A DNA stretch of 64,000 nt from Candidatus Defluviilinea gracilis. GTDB taxonomy: Bacteria > Chloroflexota > Anaerolineae > Anaerolineales > Villigracilaceae. The notes under the pieces were generated by a model. The model ran no database searches. It was not told where the DNA came from and was given only the letters and a program-made list of their open reading frames with translations. Position 1 is the first letter of the stretch; each line of letters opens with the position of its first letter. This document shows, one piece after another, positions 49,240-60,269 of the stretch. Location: the NCBI GenBank assembly GCA_016716235.1, contig JADJWS010000001.1:930001-994000 (forward strand). Direction: 5' to 3'. A program made the position numbers and the translations under genes.

Positions 49240-52200
49240 ATGTCCGACTTTCTTTTCCGCGGTTCGCTCGAAAAACTTGACAAGGATGTCTACGATCTCA
49301 CCCAACTCGAACAGGAGCGGCAGGCGCGCAAGTTGATCCTCATTGCGAGCGAATCCACTGCGCCGATGGCGGTGCGCGAGGCGTTATCGTCCGCGTTCCA
49401 AAATATCTACGCCGAAGGTTATCCCGATGAAGAGACGCGCTGGATGGACGATGACGAGATCCTCGATTACCCGATGCGTTTGGCGGAATATCGCCGGGAC
49501 AGCGATCCGCGTTACTACAAAGGAGTCGAATATGCGGACACGGTCGAAGCGCTCGCCCGTCGCCGCGCCGCGCAGACCTTCGCCGCGAACGGAATTTCTG
49601 CCGACCAGATTTACGTCAACGTGCAAGCGCTCTCCGGCGGACCCGCGAACAACGCGGTTTATCACGCGCTGATCGAGTTGGGCAGTACCGTGATGGGACT
49701 CAACCTGCTTCATGGCGGACATCTCTCGCACGGTTCGTCGGTCAACCGCAGTGGCAAATGGTTCAAGGCTGTCCATTACACGATTGACCAGAACGAAAAA
49801 ATTGACTATGAAGCCGTCCGCGCGTTGGCGAATGAACACAAACCGAAACTGATGATCGCGGGCTACTCGTCCTATTCATGGATGCCCGATTGGAAAAAGT
49901 TCCGCGAAATTGCGGATGAAGTCGGCGCGTATTTTCTGGCGGATATTTCGCACATCGGCGGGCTGGTCGCGGCGGGCGTTGTCCCTTCGCCGATCGGGTT
50001 CGCGCATGTTGTGATGTCTACCACGCACAAGTCCATTGACGGGCCGCGTGGGGCGGTGTTGATGACGACGGATGCGGCGATCGCGAAGAAGATTGACAAA
50101 GCCGTCTTCCCCGGCGAACAGGGCGGACCGCACGTCAACGTGTTCGCGGCTCTCGCGCTGACCTTCAAACTGACTCAAACGAAACAGTTCAAACAACTCC
50201 AATCTCAGACTCTCAAAAACGCCAAAGCGATGGCGGATCAATTCACCAAGCGCGGACTCCGCGTCCCGTTTGGCGGAACGAATACGCATCTGGTGAACGT
50301 GGATTGCACAAGCATTGTTGGCGAGGATGGCACGAGACTCAGCGGCGACCAAGCCTCGCGCATTTTAGATATCGTCGGCGTGGTCGTCAATCGCAACACG
50401 ATTCCCGGCGACAAGAACTCGATGGATCCTTCGGGCATTCGGCTCGGCACGCCCTGGATCACGCAACGCGGCTTCAACGAAAAGATGACGCGCGAACTCG
50501 CCGACATCATGGCGGATGTTCTGCTCGCGTGCGCGCCTCACTCGGTGGATACCGTTCGCAAGGGACGTCAACGCCGCGCGAAGGTGGATTTCAATGTGTT
50601 GAATAACGCGAAGTTGCGCGTGCGTAAGTTGACAGAGAAGGCGGGGATTGATTTCAAATATAAGAAGAGCGGGTATCCGCATTACTATTTCATTGATGAC
50701 AAATCTAAAACTGGTGTGTTTGAGTTGACGGGCTTCCGCGTGCGACAGATGCTGGATTTCGCAGTGTCGTCCGATCTGAGCGCGTTGAAGCCGGGAGAAT
50801 CGCAAGCGACAACGATCGCTACGCCAAAAGGAGTTGTCAAGGGAACGCTCACCTGCGTGGACATGGGCGCGTACTACCTACAAGTCCCTGCGGCGAAGGC
50901 GGGAGTCATAGCAACATGGTTGCGAGATCTGTCGGATGGATACACATCGTTTGTGTTGAACGGCGAAAAAGATTTCAGCGCGAGGAGGATGCCGGGTCCA
51001 ACCATCGTGATGGATTGGAAAAAGTTGAAGCCCGCGAAGGTGAGCGGAAACGGCGTCAGCGCAGAGAAACCTTACTACGTGGGAGCAGTCTCCACGTCCG
51101 CGAAAGAGGCGTTGCCGTCGTTCACATGGAATGAATCCGAGGGTGAACTCAAGAAGACGGCGTTGAATCAAGTCCATCGCGATCTCGGCGGGCGGATGGT
51201 TCCGTTCGCGGGGTGGGAGATGCCTGTGGTGTACACGTCTATTTATGAGGAGCATTTGGCGACGCGGCAGGCGGCGGGGCTGTTCGATGTTTCGCACATG
51301 GGCGTGTATGATGTGCGCGGCGCGGATGCGGCGTCGTTTTTGGATACGGTATGCGGCAACGATTGCGGCGGACTGCAACCGGGCGCGTCGTTGTACACGC
51401 ATTTCCTCACGCCCGATGCGGATGTGCTGGATGATACGCTCGTGTATCGGCGCGGCTGGGATGATTTTCTCGTGGTCGTGAACGCATCGAATGACGATAA
51501 GGATCGCACGTGGCTCGAAAGTGTGCGCGATGGAAAAGTGAAAATTGATAACGCGCGTCCGTGGGCACGGACGTTTGGATACAACGCGGAGATCCGCAAC
51601 TTGCGCGACGTGAAGTCTGGTTCTGCCATGCGAGTGGATATCGCCCTTCAAGGTCCGAAGTCGCGTGATGTGTTGTTTGCGATGGGCGTGGATGATGAGA
51701 CACGTAAGAAAGTAATTGCGCTCAAAAGGACTGAGTTATGTAATGCAGTAATTGGTAATTTCGATCTGATCGTTTCGCGCACGGGCTACACGGGCGAGAA
51801 GATGGCGTTCGAGTTGTTCGTCCATCCTGAGCGCTCGGTCGAGTTTTGGAATACGGTTCTGAAAGTGGGCGAGTCGTTTGGCGTGAAAGCGATTGGTTTG
51901 GGCGCGAGAGATTCGTTGAGAACCGAGGCGGGACTTCCGTTGTATGGGCATGAAATGGGACTTGGCTCTGGCAAACTTGATGGACGTGATCTTGGCGTCG
52001 CCGAAGGCGGATTTGGTTCATATGTGAAAACGTACAAGCCGTGGTTCATCGGACGCGAGGCGTTCGTTGCGCGTGAGAAGGAACGCAAAGGCGTGGTGAT
52101 TCGATTTACTTTCGACGAGCAACGCACGCGCATGGCGCACAACGGGGATCCTGTCGTCAACGCGAACGGCGAGCGCATTGGCTTCGTCACCTCCTGCGCG

Positions 52201-52347
52201 ATTGACGGACAGCGATTCATCACGGGTCAGGCATTCGTGCAGTTGGCGTATGCCAAAGAAGGCACACCGATTGGAATCCATCAAGGCGGCGTGATGGATC
52301 GTCCCGCCGGGATGGCGAAGGTGGTCAGCAGGTTTGCGAAGTTGTAG
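49240..52347 (+). CDS. Fusion of serine hydroxymethyltransferase and GcvT aminomethyltransferase
   Basis: 1035 residues from the ATG at 49240, which has AAGGAGA 6 bases upstream. Residues 1-430 are SHMT: NIYAEGYPDEETRWMDDDEI, LSGGPANNAVYHALI, LLHGGHLSHGSS, and the PLP lysine K264 in MSTTHKSIDGPRGAVLM. Residues about 430-637 form a linker domain (TGVFELTGFRVRQMLDFAVS, GVVKGTLTCVDMGAYYLQVP). Residues 637-1035 are GcvT: GRMVPFAGWEMPVVYTSIYE, AGLFDVSHMGVYDVRG, SRTGYTGEKMAFELF. Both halves use tetrahydrofolate and make or use 5,10-methylene-THF, so coupling of serine/glycine interconversion with aminomethyl transfer is inferred. Confidence 0.93.
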   Translation: MSDFLFRGSLEKLDKDVYDLTQLEQERQARKLILIASESTAPMAVREALSSAFQNIYAEGYPDEETRWMDDDEILDYPMRLAEYRRDSDPRYYKGVEYADTVEALARRRAAQTFAANGISADQIYVNVQALSGGPANNAVYHALIELGSTVMGLNLLHGGHLSHGSSVNRSGKWFKAVHYTIDQNEKIDYEAVRALANEHKPKLMIAGYSSYSWMPDWKKFREIADEVGAYFLADISHIGGLVAAGVVPSPIGFAHVVMSTTHKSIDGPRGAVLMTTDAAIAKKIDKAVFPGEQGGPHVNVFAALALTFKLTQTKQFKQLQSQTLKNAKAMADQFTKRGLRVPFGGTNTHLVNVDCTSIVGEDGTRLSGDQASRILDIVGVVVNRNTIPGDKNSMDPSGIRLGTPWITQRGFNEKMTRELADIMADVLLACAPHSVDTVRKGRQRRAKVDFNVLNNAKLRVRKLTEKAGIDFKYKKSGYPHYYFIDDKSKTGVFELTGFRVRQMLDFAVSSDLSALKPGESQATTIATPKGVVKGTLTCVDMGAYYLQVPAAKAGVIATWLRDLSDGYTSFVLNGEKDFSARRMPGPTIVMDWKKLKPAKVSGNGVSAEKPYYVGAVSTSAKEALPSFTWNESEGELKKTALNQVHRDLGGRMVPFAGWEMPVVYTSIYEEHLATRQAAGLFDVSHMGVYDVRGADAASFLDTVCGNDCGGLQPGASLYTHFLTPDADVLDDTLVYRRGWDDFLVVVNASNDDKDRTWLESVRDGKVKIDNARPWARTFGYNAEIRNLRDVKSGSAMRVDIALQGPKSRDVLFAMGVDDETRKKVIALKRTELCNAVIGNFDLIVSRTGYTGEKMAFELFVHPERSVEFWNTVLKVGESFGVKAIGLGARDSLRTEAGLPLYGHEMGLGSGKLDGRDLGVAEGGFGSYVKTYKPWFIGREAFVAREKERKGVVIRFTFDEQRTRMAHNGDPVVNANGERIGFVTSCAIDGQRFITGQAFVQLAYAKEGTPIGIHQGGVMDRPAGMAKVVSRFAKL

Positions 52348-52387
52348 AAGAAAATAGTTTAGGCAATTCCCCGCCATGCGCTTAAAT

Positions 52388-52425
52388 GATGAACGCCAGG
52401 GTGAGGGGGGCACCCTAGCGTTCAT
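52388..52425. terminator. Terminator of the SHMT-GcvT gene
   Basis: ATGAACGC-AGGGTG on the left pairs with CACCCT-GCGTTCAT on the right with one mismatch. It lies 40 bases past the stop. Confidence 0.75.
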
Positions 52426-52516
52426 CGCTTTGAATATTACTATATCCCTACCGGTTTTGCAAGAGGAAATTTATTAGCGTTTCATGATAAACGGCGGAAC
52501 GATCTGTCTATATCTA

Positions 52517-52588
52517 TGCCCCGGGCGGGAATCGAACCCACATCTAAGCCTTAGGAGTGCCTTGTTCTATCCATTGAACTACCAGGGC
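52517..52588 (-). tRNA. tRNA-Arg (anticodon CCT)
   Basis: 72 bases, CCA not encoded. Acceptor GCCCTGG pairs with CCGGGGC (one G-T), D arm GTTCAATGGATAGAAC, loop CTCCTAA with anticodon CCT, T arm GTGGGTTCGATTCCCGC. The 31-39 pair is A-G, a mild irregularity. Convergent with the SHMT-GcvT gene. Confidence 0.9.
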
Positions 52589-52657
52589 GATGAGGGGATT
52601 ATATCAAAAACGCGGTGAGGTTTTATAATTCCGCCAACAAAGACAGGGAGACGAGAC

Positions 52658-53077
52658 ATGCCAAAAGCGAAGAAGGTATTTCATCCGTCATATCGATATG
52701 ATCTAGCCGATTACGATGAGCGCGCAAGGCTTCTCATTGGCTGGCCCGGTTATCGGACAGCACGGAATAGATCAGGATTGGGGTACGCAGAGACTCAAGC
52801 CGAATTGGGGCGTATGCAAGGATTGTTCATCCGCTGGCTGGTGACAGGGAGGTTTCGCACGCATCATCCAATTTATCTGTTTACCATGGCGATAGGCGGA
52901 GTGATGTATGGCGGCATTCCCTTTCTCCTTATCCTGCATGAAGTCTTGGTTGGGAACAAATGGAGCTACCTTCTTCTCTTGTTGTTTCAACCCGGCATTA
53001 TTTTTGGGCTGTTGGTCATGGTCAATGCTTTGCTCAGTCTATTCGATTGGAAGGGCTCAACAATTACAGGCGAATAA
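52658..53077 (+). CDS. Conserved small membrane protein
   Basis: 139 residues. A soluble N-terminal half (HPSYRYDLADYDERARLLIG, WPGYRTARNRSGLGYAETQA) precedes two membrane helices (LFTMAIGGVMYGGIPFLLIL and YLLLLLFQPGIIFGLLVMVN). Good ribosome site (GGAGACGAGACATG). No family recognised. The T-box follows. Confidence 0.65.
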   Translation: MPKAKKVFHPSYRYDLADYDERARLLIGWPGYRTARNRSGLGYAETQAELGRMQGLFIRWLVTGRFRTHHPIYLFTMAIGGVMYGGIPFLLILHEVLVGNKWSYLLLLLFQPGIIFGLLVMVNALLSLFDWKGSTITGE

Positions 53078-53116
53078 TCGCTTGACTCAGATTTCAACCC
53101 TCTTTATAATCCCAGC

Positions 53117-53480
53117 CATTCAGAAGTAGTAGGCGAAAGATTGCCTGATAGAGAAGAGCGCGCACAGTGGAAGCGCTCACAGGAAAACAACGCCGAAGTC
53201 ATCTGAAGTTACTGGCGAAGAAAACCACTGATAACTGTTTACTGATCACTGGTAATTAGACCGTCGCGGGATTGCCCGTTACAGCAAATTCAAGAGCGTT
53301 TGTTAGTTTTATAGTTACATAGTTTGATGGTTTCTTCGTTGGAACCAAACAACTATCAAACTATCCCACGAAGAACTACTTAACTAACAACGAATTGAGG
53401 TGGTACCACGGAGCCGCCGCCCTGAGCAATGCCGAAGGGAAACGCTTCGTCCTCTGATTGGACGGAGTGTTTTTGTTTAA
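53117..53480 (+). promoter_or_regulatory. T-box riboswitch upstream of valS
   Basis: Stem I begins near 53117 and contains GATAGAGAAGAGCG. A likely specifier codon is GTC at 53198-53200 in GCCGAAGTCATC (valine); GTT at 53208 is an alternative. The antiterminator core TGAGGTGGTACCACGG is at 53396-53411. The terminator CGCTTCGTCC/GGACGGAGTG (53443-53469) is followed by TTTTTGTTT. Uncharged tRNA-Val would stabilise the antiterminator and switch on valS. An extra hairpin (53296-53392) separates stem I from the antiterminator. Confidence 0.92.
53296..53392. repeat. Hairpin inserted within the T-box leader
   Basis: GTTAGTTTTATAGTTACATA, then TTGATGGTTTCTTCGTTGG, pairs imperfectly with the mirrored AACTATCAAACTATCC and AAGAACTACTTAACTAAC side. 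The preceding ACTGATAACTGTTTACTGAT is like the repeat inside valS and holB. The core T-box does not need it. Confidence 0.6.
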
Positions 53481-53483
53481 GGA

Positions 53484-53556
53484 AAACGTACACAGGTAAA
53501 CAAGTAGACAAGGAAACAAGGAACGTGTATACGTGCGTACTTGTTTCCTCGTCTAC
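53484..53556. repeat. 8-nt quasi-tandem repeat before valS
   Basis: Units CAGGTAAA, CAAGTAGA and CAAGGAAA with a complementary TTGTTTCCTCGTCTAC side. Same family as at 796-917 and 1363-1428. It lies between the T-box terminator and the valS ribosome site. Confidence 0.75.
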
Positions 53557-53573
53557 ACCGAAGGAGCAACCAA

Positions 53574-56303
<2,730 letters not shown>

Positions 56304-56310
56304 GTTGGCG

Positions 56311-56316
56311 TATAAT
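56311..56316 (+). promoter_or_regulatory. -10 box for the FMN-riboswitch transcript
   Basis: TATAAT lies 18 bases before the riboswitch. No convincing -35 box is seen at the normal distance. Confidence 0.45.
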
Positions 56317-56333
56317 CGCGTCAATTGAATACA

Positions 56334-56464
56334 ACCTTCGGGGCAGGGTGAAATTCCCGATCGGCGGTACAGCCCGCGAGCAGGTAGAACCGACTTAAGT
56401 CGGTCATACGGCACGATACTGGTGTAATTCCAGAGCCGACAGTCATAGTCTGGATGAAAGAAGG
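56334..56464 (+). promoter_or_regulatory. FMN riboswitch (RFN element)
   Basis: All conserved blocks are present in order: CCTTCGGGGCAGGGTGAAAT, TCCCGATCGGCGGTA, AGCCCGCGAGC, ACTGGTGTAATTCCAGAGCC, GACAGTCATAGTCTGGATGA and AGAAGG closing the P1 helix. A terminator follows at 56499. It controls the ABC transporter genes after it, which identifies their substrate as riboflavin or a flavin. Confidence 0.97.
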
Positions 56465-56498
56465 ATATCGACTCACCGCGAGTCTGATTCGACGTATC

Positions 56499-56530
56499 CC
56501 CGAAAACGCACGATGTTTTCGGGATTTTTA
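56499..56530 (+). terminator. Riboswitch-controlled terminator
   Basis: CCCGAAAAC pairs with GTTTTCGGG across 7 bases, followed by ATTTTTATT. FMN binding should favour this hairpin. Confidence 0.85.
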
Positions 56531-56569
56531 TTCGTTTCGGACTCAGGGATGTCTGATTCTGCGCCCCGA

Positions 56570-56690
56570 CCTTTCGCGGCGCTTTTTGTTTTCCCCGCCG
56601 AGCGGAACGAGCCTGAGCCTGTCGAAGGGGAATGTAGTCGAAGCGCCGCGACGAAAGAAGAAAGACGAAAGACTAGCAATAAGCGTTAGG
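56570..56690. repeat. Long imperfect hairpin between terminator and ribX
   Basis: CTTTCGCGGCGCTTTTTG on the left pairs with GAAGCGCCGCGACGAAAG on the right. The loop side carries GAGCCTGAGCCTGTCGAAGG, which also occurs at 59330. It lies in the untranslated leader. Confidence 0.75.
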
Positions 56691-56691
56691 T

Positions 56692-57438
56692 ATGCCAAAG
56701 AAACTCGCTCCCATCCTCCTCTCCGTTCTCGCCTTCCTCCTCGGCTGGGACCTGCTCACGCGCTTCGGCGGAATCCCCAACTTCATTCTGCCCTCCCCGC
56801 TCAGCGTGTGGACTCGTTTCCTCAAAGCCATGAGCGATGGAAGTTTGCCGCATCACACCGCCATCACATTGAGCGAAATCGTGCTGGGACTCATCGTCGG
56901 CGTAACATTTGCCACGATTGTAGGTTATGCCCTCGCCAAATCGCGTTCACTGGAAAAAGTGTTGTCGCCGTATCTTGTTGCGAGTCAGGCGATTCCCGTC
57001 ATTGCGATTGCGCCGTTGCTGGTCATCTGGCTCGGAGATGGGATTCTCTCGAAGGTGGTCATCTGCGCGTTGATCGTGTTCTTCCCCGTGCTGGTGAACA
57101 CGATTGTGGGAGTCCGCGCTGTGCCAACTGCGTTATACGATTTGATGAACTCCCTCCACGCCTCGCGCGCGCAGATCCTTTGGAAGGTAGAAGTACCCGC
57201 GTCTCTGCCTGTGTTTCTCGGCGGCTTGCGTATCGGCGCGACTCTTTCGGTCATCGGCGCGATTGTGGGAGAACTTGTCGACGCGGAAAGTGGTCTCGGC
57301 TTTTTACTGCAACTCGGCGACTTCCAATACGACACGCCGATGGTCTTTGTCGCCGTCTTCACCTTGATCGCGCTGGCGTTGATGTTGTATGGGATCGTGA
57401 GAATGTTGGAGAATAAATTTTTGAAGTGGCAAAATTAG
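56692..57438 (+). CDS. ribX: Riboflavin ABC transporter, permease
   Basis: 248 residues, six membrane helices. The ABC-permease EAA loop reads NSLHASRAQILWKVEVPASL, and the family is that of SsuC/TauC/ThiX permeases. The FMN riboswitch upstream and the NMT1/THI5-like binding protein downstream reproduce the RibXY arrangement described from Chloroflexus, so riboflavin uptake is the best assignment. No strong ribosome site; TAGGT lies 3 bases before the ATG. A hairpin and the ribY gene follow. Confidence 0.88.
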   Translation: MPKKLAPILLSVLAFLLGWDLLTRFGGIPNFILPSPLSVWTRFLKAMSDGSLPHHTAITLSEIVLGLIVGVTFATIVGYALAKSRSLEKVLSPYLVASQAIPVIAIAPLLVIWLGDGILSKVVICALIVFFPVLVNTIVGVRAVPTALYDLMNSLHASRAQILWKVEVPASLPVFLGGLRIGATLSVIGAIVGELVDAESGLGFLLQLGDFQYDTPMVFVAVFTLIALALMLYGIVRMLENKFLKWQN

Positions 57439-57443
57439 CAAAC

Positions 57444-57476
57444 AGACCTCACAGGTCTCTGAGACCTGTGAGGTCT
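57444..57476. repeat. GACCTCACAGG-family hairpin between ribX and ribY
   Basis: 16-bp perfect arms: AGACCTCACAGGTCTC at 57444-57459, one base, then its complement at 57461-57476. It may lower read-through or protect the upstream mRNA. Confidence 0.8.
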
Positions 57477-57497
57477 ACTCAACAAAAGGAGATTTAC

Positions 57498-58472
57498 ATG
57501 TTTCGCAAATTAGTTTTACTCATGCTGGGGCTGTCGCTGATGTTGACGGCGTGCGGCAAGCCGAACGTCGAGAATGAAGCGTTGACCCACATCCGTTTGC
57601 CAATGGGGTACATCCCCAACATCCAATACGCGCCGTTCTATGTCACAGTTGAAAAAGGATATTTCAAAGACGCGGGCATCGAGATCGAGTTCGATTACAA
57701 ATTTGAGACCGACGGCGTCGCGTTGGTGGCGGCGGGCGAGTTGCCGTTCGCGGTCGTTTCGGGCGAACAGGTTTTGTTGGCGCGCGCGCAGGGATTGCCC
57801 GTCACGTATGTTGCCGCGTGGTATCAGCAATATCCCGTGTCGGTGGTCGCGAAAAGCGAGGCGAATGTGCTTGTGCCGCAGGATTTGAAAGGGAAGAAGA
57901 TCGGCTTGCCCGGTTTGTTCGGCGCGAGTTATATCGGTTTGCGCGCGTTGCTCGCCGCGGGCAAACTCACCGAAGCGGATGTGACTCTCGATGCGATCGG
58001 GTTCAATCAAGTGGAACTGATGGCGGCGGGGCAACAAGATATCGTTGTCGGTTATGCGGCGAACGAACCGTTGCAATTGCGCGCGCAGGGAATCGCAGTG
58101 ACCGAGTTGCGCGTGGCAGATTATGCTCAACTCGCGGCGAACGGTTTGCTCGCAAGTGAAAAAGTGATCGCGGAGAATCCCGAACTCGCGCGGGCATTCG
58201 TCGACGCGTTCTTGAAGGGATTGCAATACACGATTGATCGTCCTGATGAGGCGTTCGAGATCAGCAAGGCGTATATCCCGAATTTTTCCGAACTGGATGC
58301 CGATGTGCAAAAACAAGTGCTCGAAGTTTCCATCGAACAATGGAAGGCGGAACGACTGGGTTACTCCGATCCGCAGGCGTGGGAGAACATGCAAAATGTT
58401 TTGCTCGAGATGGGCTTGATCGCGGAACCGCTTGATCTGAGCAAGGCGTTCACGAATGAGTTTGTGCCGTGA
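57498..58472 (+). CDS. ribY: Riboflavin ABC transporter, substrate-binding lipoprotein
   Basis: 324 residues from the ATG at 57498 (AAAAGGAGA upstream). Signal peptide with lipobox LMLTAC, then an NMT1/THI5-like binding fold: LPMGYIPNIQYAPFYVTVEK, GYFKDAGIEIEFDYKFETDG, VSGEQVLLARAQGLPVTYVA and KKIGLPGLFGASYIGLRALL. Proteins of this family bind HMP, taurine or riboflavin; the riboswitch points to riboflavin. Anchored on the outer face, it delivers the ligand to RibX. Confidence 0.9.
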   Translation: MFRKLVLLMLGLSLMLTACGKPNVENEALTHIRLPMGYIPNIQYAPFYVTVEKGYFKDAGIEIEFDYKFETDGVALVAAGELPFAVVSGEQVLLARAQGLPVTYVAAWYQQYPVSVVAKSEANVLVPQDLKGKKIGLPGLFGASYIGLRALLAAGKLTEADVTLDAIGFNQVELMAAGQQDIVVGYAANEPLQLRAQGIAVTELRVADYAQLAANGLLASEKVIAENPELARAFVDAFLKGLQYTIDRPDEAFEISKAYIPNFSELDADVQKQVLEVSIEQWKAERLGYSDPQAWENMQNVLLEMGLIAEPLDLSKAFTNEFVP

Positions 58473-58474
58473 AA

Positions 58475-58548
58475 ACTTTACCGCTAAGACCGCGAAGATC
58501 GCAAAGAAATCTTTAAAAACTTCGCGCCTTAGCGTGCTTCGCGGTTTA
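58475..58548. repeat. Imperfect hairpin of the GCTAAGACCGCGAAG family
   Basis: TTTACCGCTAAGACCGCGAA on the left pairs with TTAGCGTGCTTCGCGGTTTA on the right around AAATCTTTAAAAAC. Similar to 32446-32520. Intercistronic between ribY and the ATPase. Confidence 0.75.
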
Positions 58549-58552
58549 AAAA

Positions 58553-59299
58553 ATGTCTCATACGCCAATCCTCACCATTAGCAACTTATCTGCCGTATTC
58601 CAAAATGATAACGGCGGACTTCACGCGCTCGATGACGTTTCCTTCAACGTTCGCGCGCGAGAATTTGTGTGCGTGCTGGGTCCATCGGGTTCGGGCAAAA
58701 CAACTCTCTTGCGAATTCTCGCGGGGTTGATTCCGCCCACGTCGGGCGCGTTCACGTTCGGTCGCGGCGAAGAGCCGAGCATTGGCATGGTCTTTCAACA
58801 AGCGACCCTCATGCCCTGGCGCACGGTGACGGAGAATATCCGACTTCCGCTCGAAGTGAACAAAGTAGATGAAACCACCGCGCTCAAAAAAACAAGCGAG
58901 ATGATCGAACTGGTGGGGCTAACGGGATTTGAAGACTCGCTCCCGCGCGATCTCTCCGGCGGGATGGCTCAGCGCGTGGCGATCGCGCGCGCGCTCATCC
59001 ATGACCCCGACCTGCTTCTGCTCGATGAGCCTTTCGCCTCCCTCGATGCCATGACCCGCGAACGCATGTGGACAGAGTTATCCAACCTCTGGCAGGCGCG
59101 CCAGAAGACCGTCATCATGGTGACGCATTCGATCAACGAGTCGCTATTTTTAGCGGATCGCGTCCTCGTGCTGACTCAACGTCCCGGCAAAATCAAAATG
59201 GACATGGAAGTTGACCTGCCGCGCCCGCGCAAAGATGAGATTCGTTACACGTCCCAGTTTGGGAAATTGGCAAAGAAGTTGAGAGGGGCGATTGAATGA
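58553..59299 (+). CDS. Riboflavin ABC transporter, ATP-binding protein
   Basis: 248 residues. Walker A GPSGSGKTTLLRILAGL (about 43-59), Q-loop MVFQQATLMPWRTV, signature RDLSGGMAQRVAIARAL, Walker B DLLLLDEPFASLDAMT and switch His in VTHSINESLFLADRV. The closest families are SsuB/TauB-type ATPases. As third gene after ribX and ribY, it should power riboflavin uptake. The 3' end of this gene is duplicated as a stub at 60270-60311, on the far side of the HigBA-like module. Confidence 0.92.
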   Translation: MSHTPILTISNLSAVFQNDNGGLHALDDVSFNVRAREFVCVLGPSGSGKTTLLRILAGLIPPTSGAFTFGRGEEPSIGMVFQQATLMPWRTVTENIRLPLEVNKVDETTALKKTSEMIELVGLTGFEDSLPRDLSGGMAQRVAIARALIHDPDLLLLDEPFASLDAMTRERMWTELSNLWQARQKTVIMVTHSINESLFLADRVLVLTQRPGKIKMDMEVDLPRPRKDEIRYTSQFGKLAKKLRGAIE

Positions 59300-59316
59300 A
59301 TCAAACCATCCCGCAG

Positions 59317-59395
59317 GCGCTGTCCTGAGCCTGTCGAAGGGTTTTAGCAAGGCAACACTGCTTGCCCTAAAACCTGCGGGACGTTCTGCGTAAAA
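59317..59395. repeat. Hairpin repeat after the ATPase gene
   Basis: CCCGCAGG...CCTGCGGG enclose GGGTTTTAGCAAGGCAACAC and its near-complement TGCTTGCCCTAAAACC. The right end reads GGGACGTTCTGCGTAAA, like 8526-8608. A second copy is at 60320-60372. Confidence 0.75.
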
Positions 59396-59567
59396 GACTG
59401 TTTCTTAACTCTTTCTTTGCCGCAGAGCGCGCAGAGAACTCTGAGAAAAACCTATAAAAAATCTCTGTGGGCTCGGTGTTCTCCCCTGGCACCGCCCGCC
59501 AGGGCAGGTGTGTGGCTGAGGCTCTTTTTCAGCCTTTCTGAAACACTCTCTAAGGCAATTGAACAAC

Positions 59568-59849
59568 TTACGCCAGTTCCACTTTGAGTTTCTTCCCCAA
59601 CGCAGACGCGGCGCGTTCCAAGGTCGAAAGTGTGACGGACGAATTTGCGGGATCAAGTAGGCGTTCTAAAGCGGCGCGGCTGGTCCGCATCTTGTCTGCC
59701 ATTTCTGTTTTGCTGAGTTTGCGGGCTTTCATCTCCTCCGCGATTTGGTATGCAATGACGCGTTTAATGGCTACCGCTTGCGCCTGTTCAAGCAGTTTTT
59801 CCTCACGCAAGAAATCGTCGAAGTTGCTTCCCATATTTTTTCTTTTCAT
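59568..59849 (-). CDS. HTH-type antitoxin (HigA-like)
   Basis: 93 residues. XRE-type helix-turn-helix AEEMKARKLSKTEMADKMRT, then SRAALERLLDPANSSVTLST and LERAASALGKKLKVELA at the end. This is the short HigA/antitoxin form that follows a HigB/Gp49-type toxin. The ATG is 4 bases after the toxin stop, so the pair is cotranscribed in toxin-first order. It neutralises the toxin and represses the operon, by analogy. Confidence 0.9.
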   Translation of the reverse strand: MKRKNMGSNFDDFLREEKLLEQAQAVAIKRVIAYQIAEEMKARKLSKTEMADKMRTSRAALERLLDPANSSVTLSTLERAASALGKKLKVELA

Positions 59850-59853
59850 TGCC

Positions 59854-60210
59854 TTATTCCTTTTCTATATCTGCCAATCGGCGGCGGGCGGTATTCAAAT
59901 CATCCAGAGGCGTCTTCTGTGATTTTTTTACAAACCCGTGCAACAGTATCATCGTGTTGCCACTTACTGTAAATATCACACGAGCTATTCCATGACGGGT
60001 ATTCGAGCGCACCTCCCACAGTCCTCGTTCTAATTTGCGGATCAAGGGCATCCCGAGGGGCCAACCAAATTGTGCAGTTTTGATATCTTCGCCAATGACC
60101 CTCTTCTCATCGCGGTTAAGGCTTTTCAGCCACTCGCGGACAGGTTCATTGCCTGCATCGGTCCGATAAAAGAACACGTTCAGAATCGGCTGTCTCTGCT
60201 CTTTGTCCAC
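59854..60210 (-). CDS. HigB/Gp49-family (DUF891) mRNA-interferase toxin
   Basis: 118 residues from a GTG at 60210; an earlier GTG at 60237 would put the start inside the operator, so I prefer the later one. RelE-fold landmarks: NVFFYRTDAGNEPVREWLKS, then IGEDIKTAQFGWPLGMPLIR, KLERGLWEVRSNTRHGIARV and ILLHGFVKKSQKTP. The C-terminal Lys/Arg-rich helix is typical of the Gp49 family. Relatives cleave ribosome-bound mRNA. The module sits between the ATPase gene and its duplicated stub. Confidence 0.9.
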   Translation of the reverse strand: MDKEQRQPILNVFFYRTDAGNEPVREWLKSLNRDEKRVIGEDIKTAQFGWPLGMPLIRKLERGLWEVRSNTRHGIARVIFTVSGNTMILLHGFVKKSQKTPLDDLNTARRRLADIEKE

Positions 60211-60216
60211 GACAGT

Positions 60217-60238
60217 AGTGTACCATAAATGATACACT
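60217..60238. promoter_or_regulatory. Operator of the HigBA-like module
   Basis: AGTGTACCAT-AA-ATGATACACT: 10-bp arms with one mismatch, just upstream of the toxin start. Expected site for the HigA-like repressor. Confidence 0.75.
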
Positions 60239-60269
60239 CGTCAAGGCGATAAATTTAGACACGGTTCGA

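Noticed and set aside
57516..58568. 350-codon open frame antisense to the riboflavin-binding lipoprotein gene
   Set aside because: It has high Arg/His content, no domain or start signal, and mirrors a clear lipoprotein gene. It is a shadow caused by codon bias.
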